A stretch of DNA of 17,192 bases from Vicinamibacteria bacterium (GCA_025938035.1 JAICQE010000090.1:1-17192), one strand, 5' to 3'; shown: positions 5,131 through 13,460, counted from the first letter of the stretch. Translations and numbers: made by a program. The notes: generated from the sequence alone by a model not told the origin.

Positions 5131-7020
5131 ATGCGGGTTTGGGCGTTCGTCGCGTTCGCGGCAATAAGCATCACCGTGTCGGGGGCCGCACAGGGGCCCA
5201 CGCCGCCGGCGCAGGGTCCACCGCCGCCGGCGCCGCGCCAGGGTGGTCCCGGTCCAGGCGCGTTTGGCGCACCGCCGCTCCCTCCGGGCCAGGCAGCGTA
5301 CGAGCGCGACTGCGCGTCCTGTCATTCGGATGCCAACTCCAGCGCACCTACGCGCAATGCGCTCCGCGCAATGACGCCGGAGGCAATCCTCAACGCGCTG
5401 GTCAACGGCAAGATGCAGCAGCAGGGCTCGACGATGAGCGATGCGGACCGCCGCGCCGTGTCGGAGTTCCTGGCCGGGCGCGCGCTCGGCAGCACAGCCG
5501 CGTCCGCGACCTCTTCAAAGTGCAAGACTTCGCCCGCAATGTCCGACCCGTCGCGCGGGGCGAGCTGGAACGGCTGGGGCAACGGGACGTCGAATGCGCG
5601 ATACGCGAGAAATGGTGGCCTCACCGCCGCCGATCTCCCCAAGCTCAAACTGAAGTGGGCGTTCGGCTACGCCAACGTCAACGCCGCGCGCGCGCAGCCT
5701 GCCTACGCCGGCGGCCGCCTGTTTGCCGCGAGTGAAAACGCCGAAGTGCATGCACTCGATCCCAGGACTGGCTGCACGCACTGGACGTTCGTCGCGAACG
5801 GCGGCATCCGGACAGCGCTCTCCATCGGCCCGTACAAGAATGCCGGCCGCAGCGGCAATGCGGTCTACTTCGGCGACATGAAGGCCAACGTCTACGCGGT
5901 GGACGCAAACACGGGCCAGCAAATCTGGGTTCGCAAGGTCGATGCGCATCCCTCGGCCGCCATCACGGGCGCGCCGACCGTGCACAACGGCCGCGTCTAT
6001 GTGCCGGTGCAGGGACTGAACGAGGAAGGCCAGGGCGGCCGCGGCGGCTACCAGTGCTGCACGTTCCGCGGCAGCGTCTCCGCGCTCGACGCGAACACCG
6101 GCGCGGTGGTGTGGAAGACCTACACCATCGACGAGCCGAAGCCGCGCGACAAGAACAAGGCCGGCGTCCAGATGTGGGGACCGGCGGGCGGCGGCATCTG
6201 GGCTGCGCCAACCGTCGATCCGCAGCGCGGCTTCGTGTACGTGGCCACCGGCAACGGCTACGCGGATCCGGCGCAGAAGACGACCGACGCCGTCATCGCG
6301 CTCGACATGAAGACCGGCGCGATCAAGTGGGTCAACCAGACGACGCCAAACGACAACTGGACGATGGGGTGCCGGGCGACGAATCCGGACAACCCGGCGT
6401 GTCCGGCGACGCTCGGTCCCGACCACGACTTCTCCGCGTCGCCGTCGCTCGTGCGCGCCGGCGGCCGCGACCTGCTGGTGCTGCCGCAGAAGTCCGGGGT
6501 GACCTACGCGCTCGATCCCGACAACGAGGGCAAGCTCGTGTGGCAGCAGCGCATCGGGCGCGGAAGCGGTCTCGGCGGGCAGTGGGGCGCGGCGGCCGAC
6601 GAGCAGAACGCCTACGTCGGCGTGTCGGACCTGCAGACGCAGACGCCGGGCGGGCTGCGCGCCCTGAACCTCGCCACGGGCGAGATCGTGTGGAGCATGG
6701 AGCCGCCGACGCGCCTCTGCAACACGGCGCAGCCGTCCTGCCGCGCGGCACAAGGCGGCGCCGTGACCATGATCCCCGGCGCGGTACTGTCGGGATCGCT
6801 CGACGGCGGCATGCGTGCGTACTCGACGAAGGACGGATCGATCCTGTGGCTCTTTGATACGAACCGGTCGTTCGACACGGTGAACGGCGTGATGGCGACG
6901 GGCGGCGGCATCGAAGGGCCGGGCGCGGTGGTGGCCAACGGCATGCTGTTCTTCAATGCCGGCTACGGCGGTGTGCTCAATCGCCCGGGCAACGTGCTGC
7001 TCGCGTTTGGAATGGACTAG
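5131..7020 (+). CDS. Periplasmic cytochrome c / PQQ-type beta-propeller dehydrogenase (polyvinyl-alcohol-dehydrogenase-like)
   Basis: 629 residues. A signal peptide (1-20, WAFVAFAAISITVSGAA) is followed by a proline/glycine linker (about 23-53). A small cytochrome c domain has heme motif CASCH at 61-65 and a candidate axial methionine at 95 or 102. From about 145 comes an eight-bladed quinoprotein propeller with repeated DxxTGxxxW motifs. The neighbouring cysteines C309-C310 (QCCTFRGSVSALD) resemble the vicinal disulfide of PQQ alcohol dehydrogenases. Domain order and motifs such as GCTHWTF and GGIRTALSIG match PVA dehydrogenase, which oxidises secondary alcohols in the periplasm and passes electrons to its own heme. 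Natural substrates of such homologues in soil bacteria are mostly unknown. It is the first gene of a same-strand cluster with metallo-hydrolases. No PQQ synthesis genes are in the window. Confidence 0.88.
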   Translation: MRVWAFVAFAAISITVSGAAQGPTPPAQGPPPPAPRQGGPGPGAFGAPPLPPGQAAYERDCASCHSDANSSAPTRNALRAMTPEAILNALVNGKMQQQGSTMSDADRRAVSEFLAGRALGSTAASATSSKCKTSPAMSDPSRGASWNGWGNGTSNARYARNGGLTAADLPKLKLKWAFGYANVNAARAQPAYAGGRLFAASENAEVHALDPRTGCTHWTFVANGGIRTALSIGPYKNAGRSGNAVYFGDMKANVYAVDANTGQQIWVRKVDAHPSAAITGAPTVHNGRVYVPVQGLNEEGQGGRGGYQCCTFRGSVSALDANTGAVVWKTYTIDEPKPRDKNKAGVQMWGPAGGGIWAAPTVDPQRGFVYVATGNGYADPAQKTTDAVIALDMKTGAIKWVNQTTPNDNWTMGCRATNPDNPACPATLGPDHDFSASPSLVRAGGRDLLVLPQKSGVTYALDPDNEGKLVWQQRIGRGSGLGGQWGAAADEQNAYVGVSDLQTQTPGGLRALNLATGEIVWSMEPPTRLCNTAQPSCRAAQGGAVTMIPGAVLSGSLDGGMRAYSTKDGSILWLFDTNRSFDTVNGVMATGGGIEGPGAVVANGMLFFNAGYGGVLNRPGNVLLAFGMD

Positions 7021-7026
7021 AGGTTA

Positions 7027-7042
7027 TCCGGCTGACGCCGGA
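7027..7042. repeat. Short palindrome between PQQ dehydrogenase and first MBL gene
   Basis: TCCGGC-TGAC-GCCGGA, a perfect 6-bp stem with a 4-base loop, starts 7 bases after the stop codon and ends 10 bases before the next ribosome site. No T-run follows, so it may attenuate or stabilise the transcript rather than terminate it. Confidence 0.6.
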
Positions 7043-7062
7043 CTTCACGGTTGAGGAGATCA

Positions 7063-8064
7063 ATGAAGCGCACTCTCGTTCTCGGAACGCTGGTCGCCGT
7101 GGGGACGCTCTCGGCAACGGTGGCCGCCTTTCAGCAGCCGGCGGGCCGACAGGGCGGCGGCGCGCGTGGCGCCGTGCCGTTCGGCCAGGAAAAGCCGTCG
7201 GCCGATGCGCTGATGGTTGAAAAGGTCAAAAACAACCTCTTCGTCCTGCGCGGCGGCGGCGGCAACACGGCCGTCTTCGTGACCGCCAACGGCGTCGTCC
7301 TGGTCGACACGAAGCTTCCTGGATGGGGTCAGCCGCTCATTCAAAAGGTGAGGACGCTGACGGACAAGCCGGTGACGACGATCATCAATACGCACGCGCA
7401 CTTCGATCACGCCAGCGGAAACGTCGAGTTCCCGGCAAACGTCGAGATCGTCACGCACCAGAACACGAAGACGTACATGGAGCAGGGAAATCCCGTCTCC
7501 GGCGTCCAGCAGGGACCGCAGCCCAACATCTACACGCAGAACGGCGGACGAGGCCTGCCGACGAGGACCTATCGGGACTCCCTGACGATCGGAAAAGGCG
7601 ACGAGCGCATCGAGCTGCGTTATTTCGGGCCGGCCCACACCGGTGGCGACACCTTCGTGATCTTTCCGGCGCATCGCATCGCGCATGCCGGCGACGTGTT
7701 CCCGAACAAGGGGCTGCCGATCATGGATAAGAACAACGGCGGCAGCGGCCTACAGTATGCGGAGACGGTCGAGCGAGCCGCCAAGGGGCTCACCGGCGTG
7801 GACGCGATCATCAACGGACACACCGACGCGCAAACGACCGTCGCGGATTTGCGCGAGTATGCGGCGTTTCTCCGCGAGTTCGTCGCCGGCGCCCGCGCAG
7901 CGAAAGCGGCGGGCAAGAGCTCCGCGCAGTTCGCCGCGGAATGGAAAACGCCGGCGAAATTTTCCGGGTATCAGCCGGTAACGACCGAAGGGCCAGGACC
8001 GAATCTGTCGCAGGCCGACTTCGCCAGGAACAATGCCGCGGTCATATTCGCCGAATTGAAGTAG
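7063..8064 (+). CDS. Exported metallo-beta-lactamase-fold hydrolase (paralog 1)
   Basis: 333 residues from ATG 7063, selected by GAGGAG at 7053-7058 over the TTG at 7051. A signal peptide (about 1-22, KRTLVLGTLVAVGTLSATVAA) predicts export, and a short Q/G-rich linker follows. The MBL core is intact: HAHFDH at 111-116 (H111, H113, D115, H116), H192 in AHTGGD, D211 in HAGDVF and H253 in NGHTD, giving a full di-metal site. The family covers very diverse hydrolases, and neither the substrate nor a beta-lactamase role can be assigned. It lies 42 bp after the PQQ dehydrogenase and is followed by a close paralog with the same MKRTLVLG start. A periplasmic step acting on the dehydrogenase product is an inference from neighbourhood only. 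Confidence 0.86.
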   Translation: MKRTLVLGTLVAVGTLSATVAAFQQPAGRQGGGARGAVPFGQEKPSADALMVEKVKNNLFVLRGGGGNTAVFVTANGVVLVDTKLPGWGQPLIQKVRTLTDKPVTTIINTHAHFDHASGNVEFPANVEIVTHQNTKTYMEQGNPVSGVQQGPQPNIYTQNGGRGLPTRTYRDSLTIGKGDERIELRYFGPAHTGGDTFVIFPAHRIAHAGDVFPNKGLPIMDKNNGGSGLQYAETVERAAKGLTGVDAIINGHTDAQTTVADLREYAAFLREFVAGARAAKAAGKSSAQFAAEWKTPAKFSGYQPVTTEGPGPNLSQADFARNNAAVIFAELK

Positions 8065-8126
8065 TTGTCGGCCGGGTTCCGCGGCGCGAACGAGCCATCG
8101 ACGCGGACCTGGCGGTTGGAGTTCGT

Positions 8127-9089
8127 ATGAAACGCACGCTCGTGCTCGGATCGCTCGTCATCGTCGGCGCGCTGTCGGCGACGGTCGCCGCCCTTCAGCA
8201 ACCGGTCGCACCGCAAGGCCGCCAGGGCGGCGGCGGGCTGCAGGCATCGCCGTCCCTCGAAGGCCTGACCGTCGACAAGCTGAAGGACAACCTGTATGTG
8301 ATCCGCGGCGGCGGCGGCAACACCGCCGTGTTCATCACCGCCGACGGCGTCACGCTCGTCGACACCAAGATCTACGGCTGGGGGCCGTATCTGATCGCGC
8401 GCATCAAGGAGATCACCGGCAAGCCGGTGACGCGCATCATCAACACCCACACGCATTACGACCACACGGAAGGCAACCCCGACTTCCCCGCGACGGTGGA
8501 AGTCGTGACGCACGAGAACACCGCGAAGCTGATGCCGGAGATGAGGATTCCCTACGGCGTCACGCTGACGGACAGGAACGTGTTCAAGGACAGCAAGGGC
8601 CGCGGCCTGCCGAAGCGAACCTTCACCGATCAGATGACGATCGGCAGCGGTAACGACCGCATCGAGCTGCGCTACTTCGGGCGCGCCCACACCAGCGGCG
8701 ACGCGTTCGTCATCTTTCCTGCCCTCCGCGCCATGCACACCGGCGATGCGTTCCCGAACAAGGGCATGCCCATCATGGACATCAACAACGGCGGCAGCGG
8801 CGTCAGCTACTCGGACACGATCGCGAAGGCCGCCACCGTGCCCAACATCGACACCGTGATCACCGGCCACAACGCAACGGTGGTGACCACCGCTGACGTC
8901 CGGATGTATGCGGAGTTCATCCGTGACTTCGTGGCTTACGTCGGCGCCGCAAAGAAGGCCGGGCAGTCCATAGACGAGGTCGTGAACGCGTGGAAACTGC
9001 CCGACCGGTATGTCCAGGCGGGTTATCTGCAAACGCCACCGGCGCGCGTCAAGTCGAACGTCGAGGTTGTTTGGAAAGAGCTGAATTGA
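8127..9089 (+). CDS. Exported metallo-beta-lactamase-fold hydrolase (paralog 2)
   Basis: 320 residues from ATG 8127, preceded by GGAG at 8118-8121; the longer open frame from 7941 runs over the end of the previous gene and is rejected. It starts MKRTLVLGSLVIVGALSATVAA, almost the signal peptide of the gene before it. In the RGGGGNTAVF...LVDTK block 19 of 22 residues agree, so the two arose by tandem duplication. Metal ligands are all present: HTHYDH at 108-113, H188 in AHTSGD, D207 in HTGDAF and H248 in TGHN. Differences lie mainly in the loop after the first motif (residues 134-160) and the C-terminus, where substrate specificity would be set. It probably has a periplasmic hydrolase role like paralog 1; the reaction is unknown. 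Confidence 0.86.
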   Translation: MKRTLVLGSLVIVGALSATVAALQQPVAPQGRQGGGGLQASPSLEGLTVDKLKDNLYVIRGGGGNTAVFITADGVTLVDTKIYGWGPYLIARIKEITGKPVTRIINTHTHYDHTEGNPDFPATVEVVTHENTAKLMPEMRIPYGVTLTDRNVFKDSKGRGLPKRTFTDQMTIGSGNDRIELRYFGRAHTSGDAFVIFPALRAMHTGDAFPNKGMPIMDINNGGSGVSYSDTIAKAATVPNIDTVITGHNATVVTTADVRMYAEFIRDFVAYVGAAKKAGQSIDEVVNAWKLPDRYVQAGYLQTPPARVKSNVEVVWKELN

Positions 9090-9091
9090 GG

Positions 9092-9165
9092 CAGGAAGCC
9101 ACGGAGGCACAGAGACACGGAGGAAGAGTTTTTCTCCGCGCCTCCGTGTCTCCGTGGCCTGTCTG
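9092..9165. repeat. CCACGGAG-type inverted repeat between MBL paralog 2 and hydroxylase
   Basis: The left arm CCACGGAGGCACAGAGACACGGAGG and the right arm CCTCCGTGTCTCCGTGG are near-complementary with a GAAGAGTTTTTCTCCGCG centre. It starts three bases after the MBL stop and ends about 14 bases before the hydroxylase ATG. The motif is a widespread dispersed intergenic repeat in soil and environmental bacteria. A strong hairpin with a T5 run in its loop could reduce read-through and split the cluster into two transcripts. Confidence 0.75.
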
Positions 9166-9179
9166 ACGGGCCGCCGGTA

Positions 9180-10802
9180 ATGGCCGATATCGAAGTCCCC
9201 GTCCTGATCGTCGGCAGCAGCCTCGTCGGCATGTCCACGGCGCTCCTGCTCGGGCATCACGGCGTCCCGGCGCTGGCCGTGGAGCATCATCGCGGCACGG
9301 CCATCCACCCGCGCGCGGCGCAGATCACCCAGCGATCGATGGAGATCCTGCGCCTCGTCGGCATCGAGCAGATCGTGCGCCAGAAGTCCGACGAGCAGTT
9401 CGTGCAGGACGGCGCCATCATGGCCGTCGAGACGCTGGCGGGCAAGGAGCTCGGCTACTTCATCGCCAACCTGAACGAAGGCGTCCGCGACGTCAGCCCG
9501 TGCGAGCGCGTGTTCATCTCACAGAGCCTGCTCGAGCCGCTGCTCCGGAAACGGGCGGACGAACTCGGCGCCGAGCTGCGCTTCGCGACGGATCTCGTCT
9601 CGTTCGATCAGCACCAGGATCACGTCCATGCCGTGATCCGCAACCGCGACAGCGAGGAGACGCACGACGTCTACGCGCAATACATGGTTGCCGCCGACGG
9701 CGCCCACAGCAGAGTCCGCGACGGGCTCGGCATCACGACCCAGGGCCGCGGCGTGTTCTCCCGCAGCGTCACTATCTATTTCCGGGCCGACGTCACCGGC
9801 CTGCTCCGCGGGCGGAACCTGAGCGTGATCTACGTGAACCATCCGCAGCTGCGCGGCTTCTTCCGGATCGAGAAGCCGTTCGACAGCGGATTCCTCGCCG
9901 TCAACGCCATCGGCGATCCAGCGAACCCGATCACGAACGTCGCCGACGGCCTCACGGAAGAACGCGCGCGCGACTGGGTTCGGCTCGCGCTGGGCTCAGA
10001 CGAGGTGCGCATCACGATTGAAAACCTGATGCCGTGGAACGCGGAAGCGAACTGGGCCGAGCGCTATCAGCAGGGGCGCGTGTTCATCGCCGGCGACGCC
10101 GCGCATGCGATGCCGCCGAACGGCGGCTTCGGCGGCAACACCGGCATCCAGGACGCGCACAACCTCGCGTGGAAGCTGGCGATGGTCCTCCGCGGCGACG
10201 CCGGGCCGGAGCTGCTCGACAGCTACGACGCGGAGCGCCGGCCGGTCGGCGTCTTCACCACCGAACAGGCCTACTCCCGGTACGTGACGCGCACGGCGCC
10301 TTACCTTGGCACCGAGGGCATCCAGCCCGTGGCGGGCGATTTGAACGTCGAAATGGGCTATCGCTACGACTCGGCCGCGATCTGCCACAACGGCGACCCG
10401 GGACCGCTGCATGAAAATCCGCGCGACTCTCACGCTCGCACCGGCACACGAGCGCCGCATGCGTGGGTCGTCCGCGGCGGCGAGCGCATCTCGACACTCG
10501 ATCTGTTCGGCCGCCGGTTCGTGATCCTTGGCGGCGCGAAAAGCGAATCATGGACGCAAGCGGTCCTCGCCGCCGCCGATGGCGGCCAGGTCCCGTTCCG
10601 CGTGGATGTCTACCAGCCGGGCCGGGATGGCTTTGACGATCCCGACGGCGCCCTTGCATCCGCCTACGGCCTGACGTCCGGCATCGCGCTCGTGCGGCCC
10701 GACGGCTTCGTCGCCTGGCGTTCGAAAACGGCCGCCGGCTCACCCTCGGCCATCACCGGTGCGCTCGCGCAGGCTGTCTGCAAATCCCTGACTGTGAGCT
10801 GA
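9180..10802 (+). CDS. FAD-dependent aromatic monooxygenase (PheA/TfdB/polyketide hydroxylase type)
   Basis: 540 residues, the size of group A flavoprotein hydroxylases with a C-terminal thioredoxin-like domain. The N-terminal FAD-binding motif is VGSSLVG (11-17), a degenerate GxGxxG in which the second glycine is serine, with ribose-binding E35. The DG motif is AADGAHSRVRDGLG (DG at 173-174) and the second FAD motif is VFIAGDAAHAMPPNGGFGGNTG (GD at 305-306). Residues from about 450 form the thioredoxin-like tail common in phenol and TcmG/RdmE-type hydroxylases. It should use NAD(P)H and oxygen to hydroxylate an aromatic ring in the cytoplasm; the substrate is unknown, and resistance-type drug hydroxylation is an alternative. 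No clear Shine-Dalgarno precedes ATG 9180. The next gene, an MFS transporter, starts 2 bp after its stop, so substrate uptake and hydroxylation are probably linked. Confidence 0.88.
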   Translation: MADIEVPVLIVGSSLVGMSTALLLGHHGVPALAVEHHRGTAIHPRAAQITQRSMEILRLVGIEQIVRQKSDEQFVQDGAIMAVETLAGKELGYFIANLNEGVRDVSPCERVFISQSLLEPLLRKRADELGAELRFATDLVSFDQHQDHVHAVIRNRDSEETHDVYAQYMVAADGAHSRVRDGLGITTQGRGVFSRSVTIYFRADVTGLLRGRNLSVIYVNHPQLRGFFRIEKPFDSGFLAVNAIGDPANPITNVADGLTEERARDWVRLALGSDEVRITIENLMPWNAEANWAERYQQGRVFIAGDAAHAMPPNGGFGGNTGIQDAHNLAWKLAMVLRGDAGPELLDSYDAERRPVGVFTTEQAYSRYVTRTAPYLGTEGIQPVAGDLNVEMGYRYDSAAICHNGDPGPLHENPRDSHARTGTRAPHAWVVRGGERISTLDLFGRRFVILGGAKSESWTQAVLAAADGGQVPFRVDVYQPGRDGFDDPDGALASAYGLTSGIALVRPDGFVAWRSKTAAGSPSAITGALAQAVCKSLTVS

Positions 10803-10804
10803 CC

Positions 10805-12154
10805 GTGCCGTTCACCCAACGCGAAAAATCGAGAACGCTGGGAACCGTGGCGGGTCCGCCCCCGATGGATTCAGCCTTCGGCGGAACCCGCCCCACAGCG
10901 GACGAGGCGACCTCGCTTCGCGAGGTGACGCCGTCGCAGTGGCGCGCCTTCTGGGCTGTCATGCTCGGCTGGATTGTCGATTCCTTCGACTTCAACATCC
11001 TCGCCTTCATCGTCATCGACATCCAGCGCAGCTTCAGCATCGACAACGCGCTCGCCGGCCTCCTCGGCACGGTCACGCTGGTGATGCGCCTGGTCGGCGG
11101 CACGATCGCCGGAACGATGGCGGACAAGTACGGGCGCAAGCTGCCGCTGACGCTGTCGATCATCTGGTTCTCGATCTTCGCGGCGCTGTGCGGCTTCTCG
11201 ACGTCGTACGCGATGCTCTTCGCGCTGCGGGCGTTGTTCGGACTCGGCATGGGCGGCGAATGGGCCGCCGGCATGCCGCTGGTGCTCGAGCACTGGCCGA
11301 AGCGTCTGCGCGGGTTCGTCTCCGGCCTGATGCTTGGCGGCTGGTACTGGGGCTACCTGCTTGCCGCCGCGGTCTTCCAGTTCGTCTACCCGGCCTTCAG
11401 CGATACGCCGGACCTCGCCTGGCGCACGATGTTCTGGGTCTGCATCGTTCCGGCGCTGCTGACGTTCTGGATACGCACCGGAGTGCCCGAGAGCCCGGTG
11501 TGGCTGGCCCGGCAGAAGAAACTGAAAGAGAGCGGCGGCCTCGCGCACGAACCGAAGCTCTCGCTCTTCCGCCTCGCTCACCCCGATCTGATCGGCACCA
11601 CGATCCAGACGACGCTCGTCATCGGGTCGTTCATGTGCATCTACTACTCGCTGAACTTCTGGTACCCGACGTTCCTGCGCACGAGCGGCCAGACGAATCT
11701 GCTGCCGTTTCTCGCGGCGTTCAATATCGGCGCGATCCTGGGCACCGCCACGTGGGGGCGGCTGTCGGAAGGCCGTCTCGGGCGGCGCGGCGCGTTCACG
11801 GTCACACTCATCCTCGGCCCGGCGTCGCTGCCCTTTTTCCTGTACGGCGGCAGCACGCAAACGCTCGTGCTCGGCGCACTGACGATGGGCTTCTTTGGAA
11901 TGGGGGTGTGGGGCATGGCACCGGCGTACACCGTCGAGCGATTCCCCACTCAGGTGCGAGGCGTCGGTCCCGGCTTCTGCTATCACGCCGGCGCGGCGAT
12001 CGGTGCGCTGATGCCGTGGCTGCTCGGTGAGATGCAGGATCGTGGTATCTCCGCGGTCAACGGCATGAGCGCCACCATGACGGCGTCGGCGGTGCTGGCC
12101 ATGATCGCCGTGTGGATCGGCCCGGAAACACGCGGACGCGATTTCGATGACTAG
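10805..12154 (+). CDS. MFS transporter, aromatic-acid/sialic-acid H+ symporter type
   Basis: 449 residues with about twelve hydrophobic spans. The first span carries GWIVDSFDFNILAF with acidic D59 and D62, as in PcaK- and NanT-like symporters. Motif A is GTMADKYGRK (103-112), GLGMGGEWAAG (146-156) matches the fourth-to-fifth span of this group, and VPESPVWL (227-234) ends the first half. These features favour proton-coupled uptake of an organic acid rather than drug efflux. The GTG start at 10805 is 2 bp after the hydroxylase stop; ATG at 10865 would remove a 20-residue polar extension and is the alternative. The 3' end overlaps the next gene by 8 bp. Substrate is inferred only from the neighbouring hydroxylase. 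Confidence 0.88.
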   Translation: MPFTQREKSRTLGTVAGPPPMDSAFGGTRPTADEATSLREVTPSQWRAFWAVMLGWIVDSFDFNILAFIVIDIQRSFSIDNALAGLLGTVTLVMRLVGGTIAGTMADKYGRKLPLTLSIIWFSIFAALCGFSTSYAMLFALRALFGLGMGGEWAAGMPLVLEHWPKRLRGFVSGLMLGGWYWGYLLAAAVFQFVYPAFSDTPDLAWRTMFWVCIVPALLTFWIRTGVPESPVWLARQKKLKESGGLAHEPKLSLFRLAHPDLIGTTIQTTLVIGSFMCIYYSLNFWYPTFLRTSGQTNLLPFLAAFNIGAILGTATWGRLSEGRLGRRGAFTVTLILGPASLPFFLYGGSTQTLVLGALTMGFFGMGVWGMAPAYTVERFPTQVRGVGPGFCYHAGAAIGALMPWLLGEMQDRGISAVNGMSATMTASAVLAMIAVWIGPETRGRDFDD

Positions 12155-12974
12155 CAGCGTCCACGAGGTCTACGCGATTCGCTACGCGCATCACGATCGC
12201 CCTTCCTCGGACAACTTCATGCGCGGCGATCTGCACGACGTCATCGAACCGCTGGCCTACTTCGTCTGGGCGATTGTCGGCCCGCACGGCACCTTCATCG
12301 TCGATACCGGCTTTGGCGCCGACATGGCTGCGAAGCGCGGCCGAACGCTGCTCCGCCCCGTCGTCGAAGGGCTCAAGGCGCTGAACATCGCCGCTGACAA
12401 AGTGAAGGACGTCATCGTTACGCACCTGCATTACGACCACTGCGGGAACCACGATGCGTTTCCACGCGCCAGATATCACCTGCAGGACATCGAGATGGCG
12501 TATGCCACCGGCCGGTGCATGTGCCATGACGAACTGCGGATACCGTTCGAAGCGGACGATGTGGTGGCGATGGTGCGGAAGGTGTTCGACGGCCGCGTGA
12601 TCTTTCACGACGGCGACGATGAGATTGCGCCCGGGATCACGGTGCATCACATCGGTGGGCACGCGAAGGGGCTGCAGTCGGTGCGCGTGCAAACGAAGCG
12701 CGGCGCGGTTGTTCTCGCCTCCGACGCATCACATCTGTACGCGCATTTCCTCGACGGGCGTGTGTTTCCGATCACCTACAGCGTGGCCGACACGCTGGAG
12801 GGATACGCCAGACTGCGCCGGCTGGCGGATTCGACAGAGCATATCGTGCCCGGACATGACCCGCTGGTCATTCAGCAGTATCCTGCGGCGCGGCAGGGTC
12901 TCGAGGAGTGGGTGGTGCGCCTGGATGTGGCGCCGAAGAAGGGATCGGGGATCGGGGGTCGGGGATCAGGATGA
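12147..12974 (+). CDS. Cytoplasmic MBL-fold hydrolase, N-acyl-homoserine-lactonase-like
   Basis: 275 residues without a signal peptide. The MBL metal site is HLHYDH at 93-98 (H93, H95, D97, H98), H172 in GGHAKG, D193 in ASDASH and H237 in PGHDP. The N-terminus and the THLHYDHCGNH core match the AiiA/AttM lactonase group, which opens lactone rings. In a catabolic operon the target is more likely a pathway lactone than a quorum signal, but both fit. It starts inside the transporter (ATGACTAG overlap of 8 bp) and its stop overlaps the next start (ATGA at 12971). The last 12 residues (KKGSGIGGRGSG) come from a GGGATCGG-type dispersed repeat rather than from the family's fold. Confidence 0.86.
   Translation: MTSSVHEVYAIRYAHHDRPSSDNFMRGDLHDVIEPLAYFVWAIVGPHGTFIVDTGFGADMAAKRGRTLLRPVVEGLKALNIAADKVKDVIVTHLHYDHCGNHDAFPRARYHLQDIEMAYATGRCMCHDELRIPFEADDVVAMVRKVFDGRVIFHDGDDEIAPGITVHHIGGHAKGLQSVRVQTKRGAVVLASDASHLYAHFLDGRVFPITYSVADTLEGYARLRRLADSTEHIVPGHDPLVIQQYPAARQGLEEWVVRLDVAPKKGSGIGGRGSG
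12940..12970. repeat. GGGATCGG tandem repeat at the lactonase-like 3' end
   Basis: Four near copies of GGGATCGG/GGGGTCGG (AGGGATCGGGGATCGGGGG, then TCGGGGATCAGG) lie in the last codons of the lactonase-like gene and directly before the ATG at 12971. Repeats of this kind are usually intergenic; here the unit is translated and also supplies the purine-rich leader of the next gene. Confidence 0.75.
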
Positions 12975-13441
12975 GATACACGGTTGCCATTCTGCTGATT
13001 GCCGCCGCGATACCTGCGCCAGCACGCGCGCAAGTGGACGCTGCGCTCGCGGGCACGTGGACGCTCGGCGGTGAGGCCGGACGCGGCGGGCGCGGCGCAG
13101 TGCCGGGCGTGCCTGTGGCCACGCGTCTCGTCATCAAGGTGGCTCCGGGCCAGGTCACGGTTGACTCCAACACCGGCTCAGCCGAGTCGATTCAGACTGC
13201 CGTCTACAAGCTCGATGGAAGCGAGACCACCGTACCTGGTCCGCTCGGATGGACAGTGAAGGCGAAAGCAGCGTGGAAGGACTCGGCTCTGGTGGTCAGC
13301 ACGATTCGGTCGCTCGAGGGACCCAACGGGCCGATCGGTGCTGAAATCGTCGACGTGTATACCGTCACCGGTGATGCGCTGACCATCGAGCGAACGCAGG
13401 GGCGGAACAAGCAGAAGCTGAGCTACAAGCGCCAGTCATAA
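12971..13441 (+). CDS. Small secreted protein of unknown function
   Basis: 156 residues from the ATG overlapping the previous stop. A clear signal peptide (MRYTVAILLIAAAIPAPARA, cleavage expected before Q21) is followed by a mature protein of about 136 residues. It opens DAALAGTWTLGGEAGRGG and continues with alternating hydrophobic strands (RLVIKVAPGQVTVDS, TAVYKLDGSE, IVDVYTVTGDALTIER). The GTW start and the strand pattern recall small lipocalin-like or DUF-type exported proteins that measure residual signal, but no family can be named with confidence. It lies at the end of the hydroxylase-transporter-lactonase operon and 60 bp ahead of another secreted protein, so it should be co-expressed. 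Confidence 0.78.
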   Translation: MRYTVAILLIAAAIPAPARAQVDAALAGTWTLGGEAGRGGRGAVPGVPVATRLVIKVAPGQVTVDSNTGSAESIQTAVYKLDGSETTVPGPLGWTVKAKAAWKDSALVVSTIRSLEGPNGPIGAEIVDVYTVTGDALTIERTQGRNKQKLSYKRQS

Positions 13442-13460
13442 CCACCCTGTCCGTCGTAGT

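Noticed and set aside
5515..6753. Long minus-strand frames opposite the PQQ dehydrogenase, MBL genes and MFS gene (also 7971-9308 and 10871-11986)
   Set aside because: Each is antisense to a gene with intact domain motifs, is rich in R, A, H and G, and has no recognisable domain or ribosome site.
10805..12154. Drug-efflux function for the MFS protein (resistance cassette with the hydroxylase)
   Set aside because: The DxxD in the first span, GLGMGGEWAAG and PESPVWL fit the organic-acid symporter group; drug efflux motif C was not seen. It is kept only as an alternative for the hydroxylase.
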